Assembly: GCA_042408665.1 (NCBI GenBank)
Contig: JBHOQW010000232.1
Location: 1 to 17,984 of the forward strand
DNA length: 17,984 bases
Direction of reading: 5' to 3'
Origin: CAUJGQ01 sp042408665
Lineage (GTDB): Bacteria; Chloroflexota; Dehalococcoidia; CAUJGQ01
Position numbers and translations under genes: made by a program. Below, piece by piece: positions 7,299-14,700 of the stretch (position 1 is the first letter of the stretch; every line of letters begins with the position of its first letter). A model generated the notes under the pieces. That model saw nothing but the letters and a program-made list of their open reading frames with translations. It searched no databases and was not told the DNA's origin.

Positions 7299-8584
7299 CG
7301 CGTGAGGTTGTAGAAGGCGTCGCGGCCGGCGTAGCGCGCCGCGTCCGCCAGCTCTTCTTCGATCCGCAACAGCCGGTTGTATTTCGCCACCCGCTCGCTG
7401 CGGGCCGGCGCACCGGTCTTGATCTGGCCGGTGTTGAGCGCCACCGCCAGGTCGGCGATGGTGGTGTCCTCGGTCTCGCCGGAGCGATGGCTGATCACCG
7501 CCGTCCAGCCGGCGCGCTTGGCCATCTCCACCGCGTTGAGCGTCTCGGTGAGGGTGCCGATCTGGTTGAGCTTGATCAGGATCGCATTGGCGGCGCGCTC
7601 GCGGATGCCGCGCGCCAGGCGCTGGGTGTTGGTCACGAACAGGTCGTCGCCCACGAGCTGCACGCGCTGCCCCAGCCGCCGGGTGAGCTCCACCCACCCC
7701 GGCCAGTCATCCTCCGCCATGCCGTCCTCGATGCTGATGATCGGGTACCGGTCGCACCAGTCCTGCCACAGCGCGGCCAGCTCGTCGCTCGTGAGGGTGC
7801 GGCCCTCTTTAGCGAGCACGTAGGCGCCGTTCTGGTACAGCTCGGAGGTCGCCGGGTCGAGGGCGAGCAGCACGTCCTTGCCCGGGCGGTAGCCGGCGGC
7901 CTGCACGGCCGCCAGCACGACCTCGATGGCGTCGCGGTTGCCGGGCAGGCTGGGCGCGAAGCCGCCCTCGTCGCCCACGCCGGTGGCGAGGCCGCGTCGG
8001 TGCAGGATGCCCTTGAGGGCGTGATAGATCTCGGCGCCGACGCGCAGCGCCTCCCGGAAGGAGGGGGCGCCGACGGGCATCACCATGAACTCCTGGAAGT
8101 CGGTGGAGTCCGCGGCGTGCTTGCCGCCGTTGAGGATGTTGTACATGGGCACGGGTAGGGTGACGGCGTTGGGGCCGCCCAGGTAGCGGTAGAGGGGCAG
8201 ACCGACGGAGGCGGCCGCGGCCTTGGCCACCGCCAACGAGACGCCGAGGATGGCGTTGGCCCCCAGGCGGGCCTTGTTCGGGGTGCCGTCCAACGCGATC
8301 AGGCGGGCGTCGAGGGCGGCCTGATCGGTGGCGCGCAGGCCACGCACGGCGGCGGCGATCTCGCCGTTCACGTTGGCCACGGCGCGTTGCACCCCTTTGC
8401 CGCCGTAGCGGGCGGGGTCACCGTCGCGCAGCTCCACCGCCTCGTGGGCGCCGGTGCTGGCGCCGGAGGGCACGGCGGCCAGGCCGACGCTGCCGTCATC
8501 CAGGCGCACCTCGACCTCGACGGTGGGGTTGCCGCGGGAGTCGAGGATCTCACGGGCGTGCACGTGGGTGATGGTGGCGTGCAT
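7295..8584 (-). CDS. eno: Enolase (phosphopyruvate hydratase)
   Basis: This 429-residue enzyme, the normal length for bacterial enolase, interconverts 2-phosphoglycerate and phosphoenolpyruvate. The N-terminus MHATITHVHAREILDSRGNPTVEV is canonical. The mobile loop is SGASTGAHEA (about 40-49). Other residues are the catalytic Glu206 in GDEGG, the metal ligands Asp243 (ALDPA), Glu286 (SIEDGM) and Asp313 (GDDLFVTN), and the catalytic Lys338 in IKLNQIGTLTET. The closing SHRSGETEDTTIADLAVAL motif is intact. The ATG at 8584 has GAGGT about 7 bases upstream. It shares a four-base stop/start overlap with the unknown gene downstream. The 128-base leader between the recombinase stop and this start contains two strong hairpins. 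Confidence 0.98.
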   Translation of the reverse strand: MHATITHVHAREILDSRGNPTVEVEVRLDDGSVGLAAVPSGASTGAHEAVELRDGDPARYGGKGVQRAVANVNGEIAAAVRGLRATDQAALDARLIALDGTPNKARLGANAILGVSLAVAKAAAASVGLPLYRYLGGPNAVTLPVPMYNILNGGKHAADSTDFQEFMVMPVGAPSFREALRVGAEIYHALKGILHRRGLATGVGDEGGFAPSLPGNRDAIEVVLAAVQAAGYRPGKDVLLALDPATSELYQNGAYVLAKEGRTLTSDELAALWQDWCDRYPIISIEDGMAEDDWPGWVELTRRLGQRVQLVGDDLFVTNTQRLARGIRERAANAILIKLNQIGTLTETLNAVEMAKRAGWTAVISHRSGETEDTTIADLAVALNTGQIKTGAPARSERVAKYNRLLRIEEELADAARYAGRDAFYNLTR

Positions 8585-8621
8585 GGGCGACCTCGCGCTG
8601 CTGGTAGCCCCTGCCGGCTGG

Positions 8622-8640
8622 TGCTGGCGGCGGGCCAGCA
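8622..8640 (-). other. Hairpin in the enolase leader
   Basis: TGCTGGC (8622-8628) and GCCAGCA (8634-8640) form a perfect 7-bp stem around a 5-base loop, 38 bases upstream of the eno ATG. It is the second of two hairpins in the leader. Function is unknown; it could be simple structure in GC-rich DNA. Confidence 0.3.
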
Positions 8641-8650
8641 GGGTAGCGAA

Positions 8651-8679
8651 GCGGGCGGCGCTGAAGGGGCGCCGCCCGC
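8651..8679 (-). terminator. Probable terminator after the Xer recombinase gene
   Basis: A perfect 11-bp stem, GCGGGCGGCGC (8651-8661) with GCGCCGCCCGC (8669-8679), encloses a 7-base loop. On the minus strand it lies 34 bases after the recombinase stop and is followed by TTCGCT, a poor T-tract. It should separate the recombinase from eno, or act as an attenuator in the eno leader. Confidence 0.5.
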
Positions 8680-8712
8680 CCTGCTCCGGTGCCGGTGGGG
8701 AGGGAGTCCCGG

Positions 8713-9615
8713 TCAGCGCGCTCGGGGATGCGCCCGATCGTACACCTCGCGCACGTGGTCGGCGGCGAGCTGGGTGTAGATCTGGGTGGTGGAGATGTTG
8801 GCATGCCCGAGCAGTTCCTGAACGCTGCGCAGGGGCGCTCCGCCCTTGAGCATATGGGTGGCGAAGCTGTGCCGCAACGTGTGCGGCGTGATCGGCTCGG
8901 GGAGGTTGGCCGCCTTGGCGTACGATTTGAGGATCAGCCAGAAGCCCTGGCGGGTGAGCCGCTCGCCGCGGCGGTTGACGAACAACGCCCGCTCGGCGCG
9001 GTTGCGCACCAGCAGTGGCCGCGCTTCGACCAGGTATTGCTGCACCGCCTCGGCGGCATGCTCATGGATGGGGATGGAGCGCTCCTTGGCGCCCTTGCCC
9101 ACACAGCGCACGTAGGGCTGGGCGCCGCGCAGCACGACGGAGTCCAGGTCCAGGGAGACCAGCTCCGTCACACGCATGCCGGTGGCGTACATCAGCTCCA
9201 ACATGGCCTTATCGCGCTTCGCCTCTGGGGTGTTGCGGCGAAGCGGCTGCTCGAGCAGCTCGTCGACCTGCTGCGGGCTGATGGCCTTGGGGAGGGACTT
9301 GCCCACACGGGGGGAGGCGAGGGATTCCGTGGGGTCCTGGGGGATGATGCCTTCCGCCGTGAGGAAGGCGAAGAACGATTTGACCGCCGCAACCTTGCGC
9401 GCCACGGTGGCCTCGGCGTACTTCTTGCGCTGCAGGTCCAGCACGTAGTCGAGCACCGCGGTGCGGTCGATGGAGGCCCATCCCTTGCCGTTGCGGCGGC
9501 CGGCGGTGAAGGCGGCGAACTGCTGGATGTCGTTCCGATAGGCGGCGATGGTGTTCTGCGAGGCTCCCTTCTCGACGGCTAAGAAATGCAAGAACTGGCC
9601 GACGCTGTCATCCAT
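8713..9615 (-). CDS. xerD: Tyrosine recombinase, XerD-like
   Basis: This 300-residue site-specific recombinase should resolve chromosome dimers at dif with FtsK. The N-terminal SAM-like DNA-binding domain (1-90) opens FLHFLAVEKGASQNTIAAYRND. The catalytic domain holds Arg148 (TGMRVTEL), Lys174 (GKGAKER), His245 and Arg248 (PHTLRHSFATH), His271 (LGHANISTTQIY) and the nucleophile Tyr280. The C-terminal EVYDRAHPRA and STTQIY are more like XerD than XerC, though in genomes with a single Xer the distinction means little. The start is placed at the ATG at 9615, which gives the family length. Upstream ATGs at 9670-9675 overlap the promoter -10 box and are rejected. GGGAGGG lies about 12 bases before the start and GGAG is directly adjacent. 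It diverges from the Rad52-like gene. Confidence 0.94.
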   Translation of the reverse strand: MDDSVGQFLHFLAVEKGASQNTIAAYRNDIQQFAAFTAGRRNGKGWASIDRTAVLDYVLDLQRKKYAEATVARKVAAVKSFFAFLTAEGIIPQDPTESLASPRVGKSLPKAISPQQVDELLEQPLRRNTPEAKRDKAMLELMYATGMRVTELVSLDLDSVVLRGAQPYVRCVGKGAKERSIPIHEHAAEAVQQYLVEARPLLVRNRAERALFVNRRGERLTRQGFWLILKSYAKAANLPEPITPHTLRHSFATHMLKGGAPLRSVQELLGHANISTTQIYTQLAADHVREVYDRAHPRAR

Positions 9616-9670
9616 CTCCTGGACTGCCCTCCCGACGGATCTGGATAACCCACGCCACCAGAGCGTCGCC

Positions 9671-9698
9671 ATCATACCACGCCCAGGGCTTCTGTCTA
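9671..9698 (-). promoter_or_regulatory. Promoter for the Xer recombinase gene
   Basis: On the minus strand TAGACA (9693-9698, 5 of 6) is followed by a 16-base spacer and TATGAT (9671-9676, 5 of 6). The predicted start near 9664 gives a leader of about 50 bases to the ATG at 9615 and excludes the more upstream ATG codons as starts. Confidence 0.6.
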
Positions 9699-9759
9699 GC
9701 GATTCCATAACAATTTTCGGCCAGAACATCGGCGTCCGGTGGCGGCCGGCGCGGCGCCC

Positions 9760-9788
9760 TTGACAATGGAACACATGTTCTATACCAT
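9760..9788 (+). promoter_or_regulatory. Promoter of the Rad52-like gene
   Basis: A perfect TTGACA (9760-9765) is followed by a 17-base spacer and TACCAT (9783-9788, 4 of 6). An overlapping TATACC at 9781-9786 is an alternative -10 with a 15-base spacer. The predicted start near 9795 leaves a leader of about 45 bases. The spacer is occupied by a putative LexA-binding SOS box. Confidence 0.6.
9769..9780. promoter_or_regulatory. Putative LexA (SOS) box, GAAC-N4-GTTC
   Basis: GAACACATGTTC matches the core of the Bacillus/Actinobacteria-type SOS box exactly. With its flanking bases it agrees at 12 of 14 positions with the Bacillus consensus CGAACRNRYGTTYC. It sits entirely between the -35 and -10 elements of the promoter for the Rad52-like gene, where bound LexA would block RNA polymerase. 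Gene context and position make it persuasive. Another exact core match inside the kinase gene (2636-2647) shows that the core alone can arise by chance. Confidence 0.65.
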
Positions 9789-9826
9789 CGTGACACCGGC
9801 CGTGAGATGCGCTGGATAGAGCACGG

Positions 9827-9832
9827 AAGGAG
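9827..9832 (+). promoter_or_regulatory. Ribosome binding site fixing a GTG start
   Basis: AAGGAG lies 8 bases before the GTG at 9841. The other in-frame GTG at 9832 overlaps this site and cannot use it, so the start is set at 9841. Confidence 0.75.
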
Positions 9833-9840
9833 TGTGGGGT

Positions 9841-10509
9841 GTGAGCGAGAAGGCGTTTGACCCGACGCGCTACCTGCGCAAGCTGGGCAAGGGCGACTAC
9901 CTGGAGGTGAAGTGGCGGCTACTGTGGCTGCGCACCGAGCACCCAGACGCGGTGATCGAGACGGAGCTGGTGCACTGGGAGAAGGACCCGCCCATGGCGG
10001 TGTTCAAGGCGAAGGTCACCATCCCCGGCGGTGGCTCGGCCACCGGCTGGGGCCAGGAGGAGCTGAAGGACTTCGGTGACTACCTGGAGAAGGCGGAGAC
10101 CAAGGCGCTGGGCCGCGCCCTGGCGGCGCTCGGCTACGGCACCCAGTTCACCGAGGACTTTGACTTCGCCGAGGGCGATCCCGCCCGCGTGGTGGACAGC
10201 CCGGTGGACCGCAGCGTCACCCGCGGCGGCGCGGCGCTGGGCGGCGGCAGCGGCGCCGGCGGGGAGGCCAAGGCCGGCACGGTGACGCTGAACGGCGGGC
10301 AGGCCCCCGGCACTGGGGGGCGGCCGGTGCTGCCGGCCACGGAGCCGCAGATCAAGGCCATCTACGCCATCGCCCGCGGCGCCCAGGCCATGGACGACGC
10401 CGAGGTGGAGGCCAAATGCATGGAGCGGTACGGCGTGCCGCCCTCCGGCCTGACCCGCCGCCAGGCGTCCGAGTTCATCGACGTGCTCAAGGGCGGCGCC
10501 ACCAACTAG
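9841..10509 (+). CDS. Rad52/DdrA-like putative single-strand annealing protein
   Basis: This 222-residue protein starts at GTG. The N-terminal 110 residues resemble the Rad52/DdrA type of annealing protein: YLRKLGKGDYLEVKWRLLWL (11-30), a strand segment AVFKAKVTIPGG (53-64), then YLEKAETKALGRALAALGYG (81-100), which is the helix motif common in Rad52-, Erf- and Sak-type annealers. A Gly-rich flexible linker (about 128-165) leads to a small helical C-terminal domain (166-219) containing ATEPQIKAIYAIAR and LTRRQASEFIDVLKGG, which may contact DNA or a partner. The putative role is binding and annealing single-stranded DNA or protecting broken ends. The SOS box in its promoter supports a DNA-damage role. 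It is transcribed alone, divergent from the XerD-like gene and convergent with pcm. Family assignment is by eye, so a generic ssDNA-binding or uncharacterised family remains possible. Confidence 0.75.
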   Translation: MSEKAFDPTRYLRKLGKGDYLEVKWRLLWLRTEHPDAVIETELVHWEKDPPMAVFKAKVTIPGGGSATGWGQEELKDFGDYLEKAETKALGRALAALGYGTQFTEDFDFAEGDPARVVDSPVDRSVTRGGAALGGGSGAGGEAKAGTVTLNGGQAPGTGGRPVLPATEPQIKAIYAIARGAQAMDDAEVEAKCMERYGVPPSGLTRRQASEFIDVLKGGATN

Positions 10510-10531
10510 CAGCGGCGGCGGCTCGCCATCC

Positions 10532-11227
10532 TCAGCCGGACCAGGCGTCCGGGCCGATGAGCGGCACGAACCGGCAGGGGCCCAGCCGTTCCACCCGCGG
10601 CGTCCGGCCCGGGCGCCGTGTAACGCGGATGAGTTCCTGCTCCGTGCGCGCGCCGACCGGGATCACCAGCCGGCCGCCGGGACGGAGCTGCTCAATGAGG
10701 GACGCCGGCACGCGCGGCGCCCCCGCGCTCACCAGGATGGCGTCGTAGGGGGCGTCCGGCCGCCAGCCCAGCTCGTCCGTCGCCTGTTCCACCCGGACGT
10801 TGGCGTAGCCGAGCGCGGCCAGGCGGGCGCGGGCGGCCGCCACCAGCTCCGGCACGCGCTCCACGGTGACCACCTCTCGCGCCAGCTCGGCCAGGACGGC
10901 CGCCTGGTAGCCGGAGCCGGTGCCCACCTCCAGCACCTTCTCACCGCCCCGCAACCGCAGCGCAGCCGTCATCACGGCCACGATCTCCGGCTGGGAGACG
11001 GTCTGGCCGTGGCCGATGGGCAGCGGGCGGTTCTCCCACGCCACGCGCTGAAACTCCGGCGGCACGAACCGCTCGCGCGGCACCCGCGCCATTGCCGCCA
11101 GGACCCGCCGGTCGCGCACGACGTGGCGGCGCAGGTGGGCCAGCAACTCCTCGCGGGTCGCCGGGGGCTTGCCGGGCGCGGTCGGGTAGCGCCCGTCGGG
11201 CTGCGGGGTAGGCGGGACCGTTGCCAT
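10532..11227 (-). CDS. pcm: Protein-L-isoaspartate O-methyltransferase
   Basis: This 231-residue SAM-dependent enzyme methylates L-isoaspartyl residues in damaged proteins so that they can revert to aspartate. The substrate loop GHGQTVSQPEIVA (72-84) and SAM motif I VLEVGTGSGYQAAVLA (98-113) are clear, followed by TVERVPELVAAAR (motif II) and LRPGGRLVIPVG near the end. The first 20 residues are a Pro-rich extension. The ATG at 11227 has GGAG 6 bases upstream. It follows uvrC by 32 bases on the same strand and is probably co-transcribed with it, pairing DNA repair with protein repair. Its stop faces the Rad52-like gene stop across 22 bases with no hairpin of note. Confidence 0.95.
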   Translation of the reverse strand: MATVPPTPQPDGRYPTAPGKPPATREELLAHLRRHVVRDRRVLAAMARVPRERFVPPEFQRVAWENRPLPIGHGQTVSQPEIVAVMTAALRLRGGEKVLEVGTGSGYQAAVLAELAREVVTVERVPELVAAARARLAALGYANVRVEQATDELGWRPDAPYDAILVSAGAPRVPASLIEQLRPGGRLVIPVGARTEQELIRVTRRPGRTPRVERLGPCRFVPLIGPDAWSG

Positions 11228-11259
11228 GCGCTTGCTCCGGCGCTGGCCGCACGACAGGG

Positions 11260-13101
11260 CTACAGCCCGCGCTTGACCGCCTCCGCCAGTCGCCGGGTCA
11301 TGCCCACCGTGGCGGCGATCTCCTCCACGGAGGCCTCGCGGATCGCTTTGATAGAGCCGAACTTGCGCAGGAGCGCCCGCTTGCGCGCCGGGCCGATGCC
11401 GGGGATGTCGTCCAGGCGGGACTGGACGGCGCGCTTGCCCCGCACCTGCCGGTGGAAGGTGATGGCGAAGCGGTGCGCCTCGTCGCGGATGCGCTGCAAC
11501 AGGTACAGGCCCTGAGAGGTGCGCGGCAGCAGCAACGGCTCGGAGACGTCCTTGACGTAAATCTCCTCGTGCTCCTTGGCCAGACCGATCACCGGCACCT
11601 GCCCGGCGCCGGCGTCGCGCAGGGCGTCCAGGGCGGCGTTGAGCTGGGGGCGGCCGCCGTCCACCACCACCAGGTCGGGCAGGTCGGCCCAGGCGCGGTC
11701 GTGGTCGCCGCCGGCGGACGCGGCCTGCTCGCGGGCGCGCTTGAAGCGGCGGCGCAGCACCTCCTGCATGGAGGCGACGTCGTTCGCCCCCGCCACCGTC
11801 TTAATGTGGAAACGGCGGTACTCCTGGGGGCGGGGGTGGCCGTCGATGAACACCACCATGGCGGCGACCGCGCTCGTGCCCTGGATGTTGGAGTTGTCGT
11901 AGCACTCGATGCGGCGGGGTGGGGCGGGCAGGCCGAGCGCCTCCTGCAGCTCACGCAGGGCGGTCTGCGTTTTGCCGGTGTCGGCCAGCCACTTGACGCG
12001 CAGCATCTCCAGCGACTCACGCGCGTTCTCGTTGGCCAGCTCCACCAGCTTGCGTCGCTCTCCCTTCGCCGGCACCGCGATGCGCACCTGCCGGCCGCGC
12101 CGCTCGGACAACCAGCGCATCAGGAGGTCGGCGTCTGCCGGGCGGACGGGGAGGAGGATGTCGCGCGGGATGTAGACGGCGGAGCCGTAGAACTGCTGCA
12201 GGAAGCTGGCCAGCACGGTGGCGTCCGACTCCTCGCGCACGCCCTGCAGCGCAAAGTGGTCGCGCCCCACCACCTTGGTGCCGCGCACGAAGAACACCTG
12301 CACACAGGCCTCGTCGTCGGCGCGGGCCAGGCCCACCACGTCCATATCCGCCGGCCGGGTGGTGGCCATCTGCTGGCGCTCGCTGACGCGGCGGATGGCC
12401 TCGATCTGGTCCCGGTACAGGGCGGCGCGCTCGTAGTCGAAGCACTCGGCCGCCTCGTGCATCTTGGCGGTGAGGTCCCTGATCACGTCCTCGGTGCGGC
12501 CTTCCAGGAACAGGATCACCTGGCGGATGACGGCGTCGTACTCCTCCTTGGTGCAGTAGCCGGTGCAGGGGGCGATGCAGCGTTTGATGTAGTAGTCCAG
12601 GCAGGGGCGCGGGTCGGTGCCGGTGATCGGCTTGGTGCAGGAGCGCCAGGGGAACAGCTTCTTCACCAGGTCCAGGGCAGTGCGCACCGAGTGCGAGCTG
12701 GCGTACGGGCCGAAGTAGCGCGCGCCGTCGTCCTCCACCCGCCGGGTGATGTACACCCGCGGCCAGGGGTCGGTTAGGTCCACCTTCAGGTATGGGTAGT
12801 GCTTGTCGTCTTTGAGGCGGACGTTGTAGTGCGGCTGGTACTGCTTGACCAGCGTCGCTTCCAGGAGCAGCGCCTCCTGCTCGGAGGCGGTGACGATGAA
12901 CTCGAAGTCGGCGATGTGGTCCACCAAGCGGCGCGTCTTCGGCTCCAGGCTATGCGGGGCGCCGAAGTAGGAGCGCACGCGGTTCCTGAGGTTGGCCGCC
13001 TTGCCGACGTAGATCACCTCGCCGGCGGCGTTCTTCATGAGGTAGACGCCCGGTTTGGTGGGCAGGGCGCGGAGCTGGCCGGCAAGCTGGGGGCTCACCA
13101 T
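11260..13101 (-). CDS. uvrC: Excinuclease ABC subunit C (UvrC)
   Basis: This 613-residue protein makes the 3' and 5' incisions of nucleotide excision repair with UvrA and UvrB. The GIY-YIG nuclease is at about 15-95 (GVYLMKNAAGEVIYVGKA, then EALLLEATLVKQYQPHYN). A cysteine cluster (Cys155, 167, 175, 179) matches the spacing described for the UvrC iron-sulfur site. The UVR motif that binds UvrB is at about 200-240 (AAECFDYERAALYRDQI). The RNase H-like second nuclease includes YDNSNIQGTSAVAAMVVF (401-418) and VVVDGGRPQL (478-487). A helix-hairpin-helix pair (DDIPGIGPARKRALLRKFGS) closes the protein. The ATG at 13101 (MVSPQLAG) gives the usual length. There is no Shine-Dalgarno sequence, and a -10 box stands 9 bases before the ATG, so the mRNA may be leaderless. 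Confidence 0.97.
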   Translation of the reverse strand: MVSPQLAGQLRALPTKPGVYLMKNAAGEVIYVGKAANLRNRVRSYFGAPHSLEPKTRRLVDHIADFEFIVTASEQEALLLEATLVKQYQPHYNVRLKDDKHYPYLKVDLTDPWPRVYITRRVEDDGARYFGPYASSHSVRTALDLVKKLFPWRSCTKPITGTDPRPCLDYYIKRCIAPCTGYCTKEEYDAVIRQVILFLEGRTEDVIRDLTAKMHEAAECFDYERAALYRDQIEAIRRVSERQQMATTRPADMDVVGLARADDEACVQVFFVRGTKVVGRDHFALQGVREESDATVLASFLQQFYGSAVYIPRDILLPVRPADADLLMRWLSERRGRQVRIAVPAKGERRKLVELANENARESLEMLRVKWLADTGKTQTALRELQEALGLPAPPRRIECYDNSNIQGTSAVAAMVVFIDGHPRPQEYRRFHIKTVAGANDVASMQEVLRRRFKRAREQAASAGGDHDRAWADLPDLVVVDGGRPQLNAALDALRDAGAGQVPVIGLAKEHEEIYVKDVSEPLLLPRTSQGLYLLQRIRDEAHRFAITFHRQVRGKRAVQSRLDDIPGIGPARKRALLRKFGSIKAIREASVEEIAATVGMTRRLAEAVKRGL

Positions 13102-13110
13102 AACGCCATT

Positions 13111-13116
13111 ATTGTA
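13111..13116 (-). promoter_or_regulatory. -10 element of uvrC (near-leaderless)
   Basis: On the minus strand TACAAT (5 of 6) ends 9 bases before the uvrC ATG at 13101, so transcription would begin within a few bases of the start codon. No -35 consensus lies 16-18 bases upstream. Instead a 7-bp hairpin (ACCGCCG/CGGCGGT, 13122-13140) occupies that region and could be an operator or the end of the upstream transcript. Confidence 0.4.
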
Positions 13117-13121
13117 GCGCG

Positions 13122-13140
13122 ACCGCCGGCGAGCGGCGGT
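13122..13140 (-). other. Inverted repeat upstream of uvrC
   Basis: ACCGCCG (13122-13128) and CGGCGGT (13134-13140) form a perfect 7-bp inverted repeat around a 5-base loop, in the 139-base gap between the inositol phosphate synthase stop and uvrC. It overlaps the expected -35 region of uvrC. No T-run follows. Terminator and operator are both possible. Confidence 0.3.
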
Positions 13141-13240
13141 GGCCCGCACGGGTGGGCCTGTGCTGGGCCACGCCTACCACGACCGGGCGGCGCCCTGCGC
13201 CCTTGGGCGTGTGGGGAGGCGGCCGGGCCAGGGGCCGGCG

Positions 13241-14572
<1,332 letters not shown>

Positions 14573-14649
14573 AGCGATGCTGCTCCGCGCGGCGCCGCTG
14601 CCGGGCGCCGTTCGCTCTGCCCCCACGGTAGCGCCCCGCGACTTGTATG

Positions 14650-14694
14650 GTATAGGCTTATCCTGGTTATTGTATCCATTGGATAAACTTATAC
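14650..14694. promoter_or_regulatory. Large imperfect inverted repeat, probable LysR-type operator
   Basis: Arms GTATAGGCTTATCC (14650-14663) and GGATAAACTTATAC (14681-14694) are inverted copies matching at 12 of 14 positions around a 17-base centre. Inside, TATCCATTGGATA (14673-14685) is a perfect odd palindrome sharing the right arm. The TATCC half-sites thus occur three times. The region is strikingly AT-rich against its surroundings and lies between divergent ino1 and LysR genes, the classic place for a LysR recognition and activation site. Confidence 0.65.
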
Positions 14695-14696
14695 AA
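14669..14696 (-). promoter_or_regulatory. Candidate promoter for ino1 inside the operator
   Basis: On the minus strand TTGTAT (14691-14696, 3 of 6) and TACAAT (14669-14674, 5 of 6) are 16 bases apart, giving a leader of about 90 bases to the ino1 ATG. The poor -35 overlapped by the inverted repeat would suit activation or repression by the divergent LysR protein. Confidence 0.35.
14690..14695 (+). promoter_or_regulatory. Possible -10 element of the LysR-type gene
   Basis: TATACA lies 5 bases before the ATG at 14701, so a transcript from it would start at about the ATG itself. It lies within the right arm of the inverted repeat, consistent with autoregulation. No clear -35 is present. Confidence 0.3.
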
Positions 14697-14700
14697 CGCC

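Noticed and set aside
9616..9774. N-terminal extension of the Xer recombinase to upstream ATG codons
   Set aside because: The ATGs at 9670-9675 overlap the TATGAT -10 box, and the extension does not resemble Xer proteins; the ATG at 9615 gives the family start and length.
9832..9840. GTG at 9832 as start of the Rad52-like gene
   Set aside because: It overlaps the AAGGAG ribosome site; the GTG at 9841 has ideal spacing.
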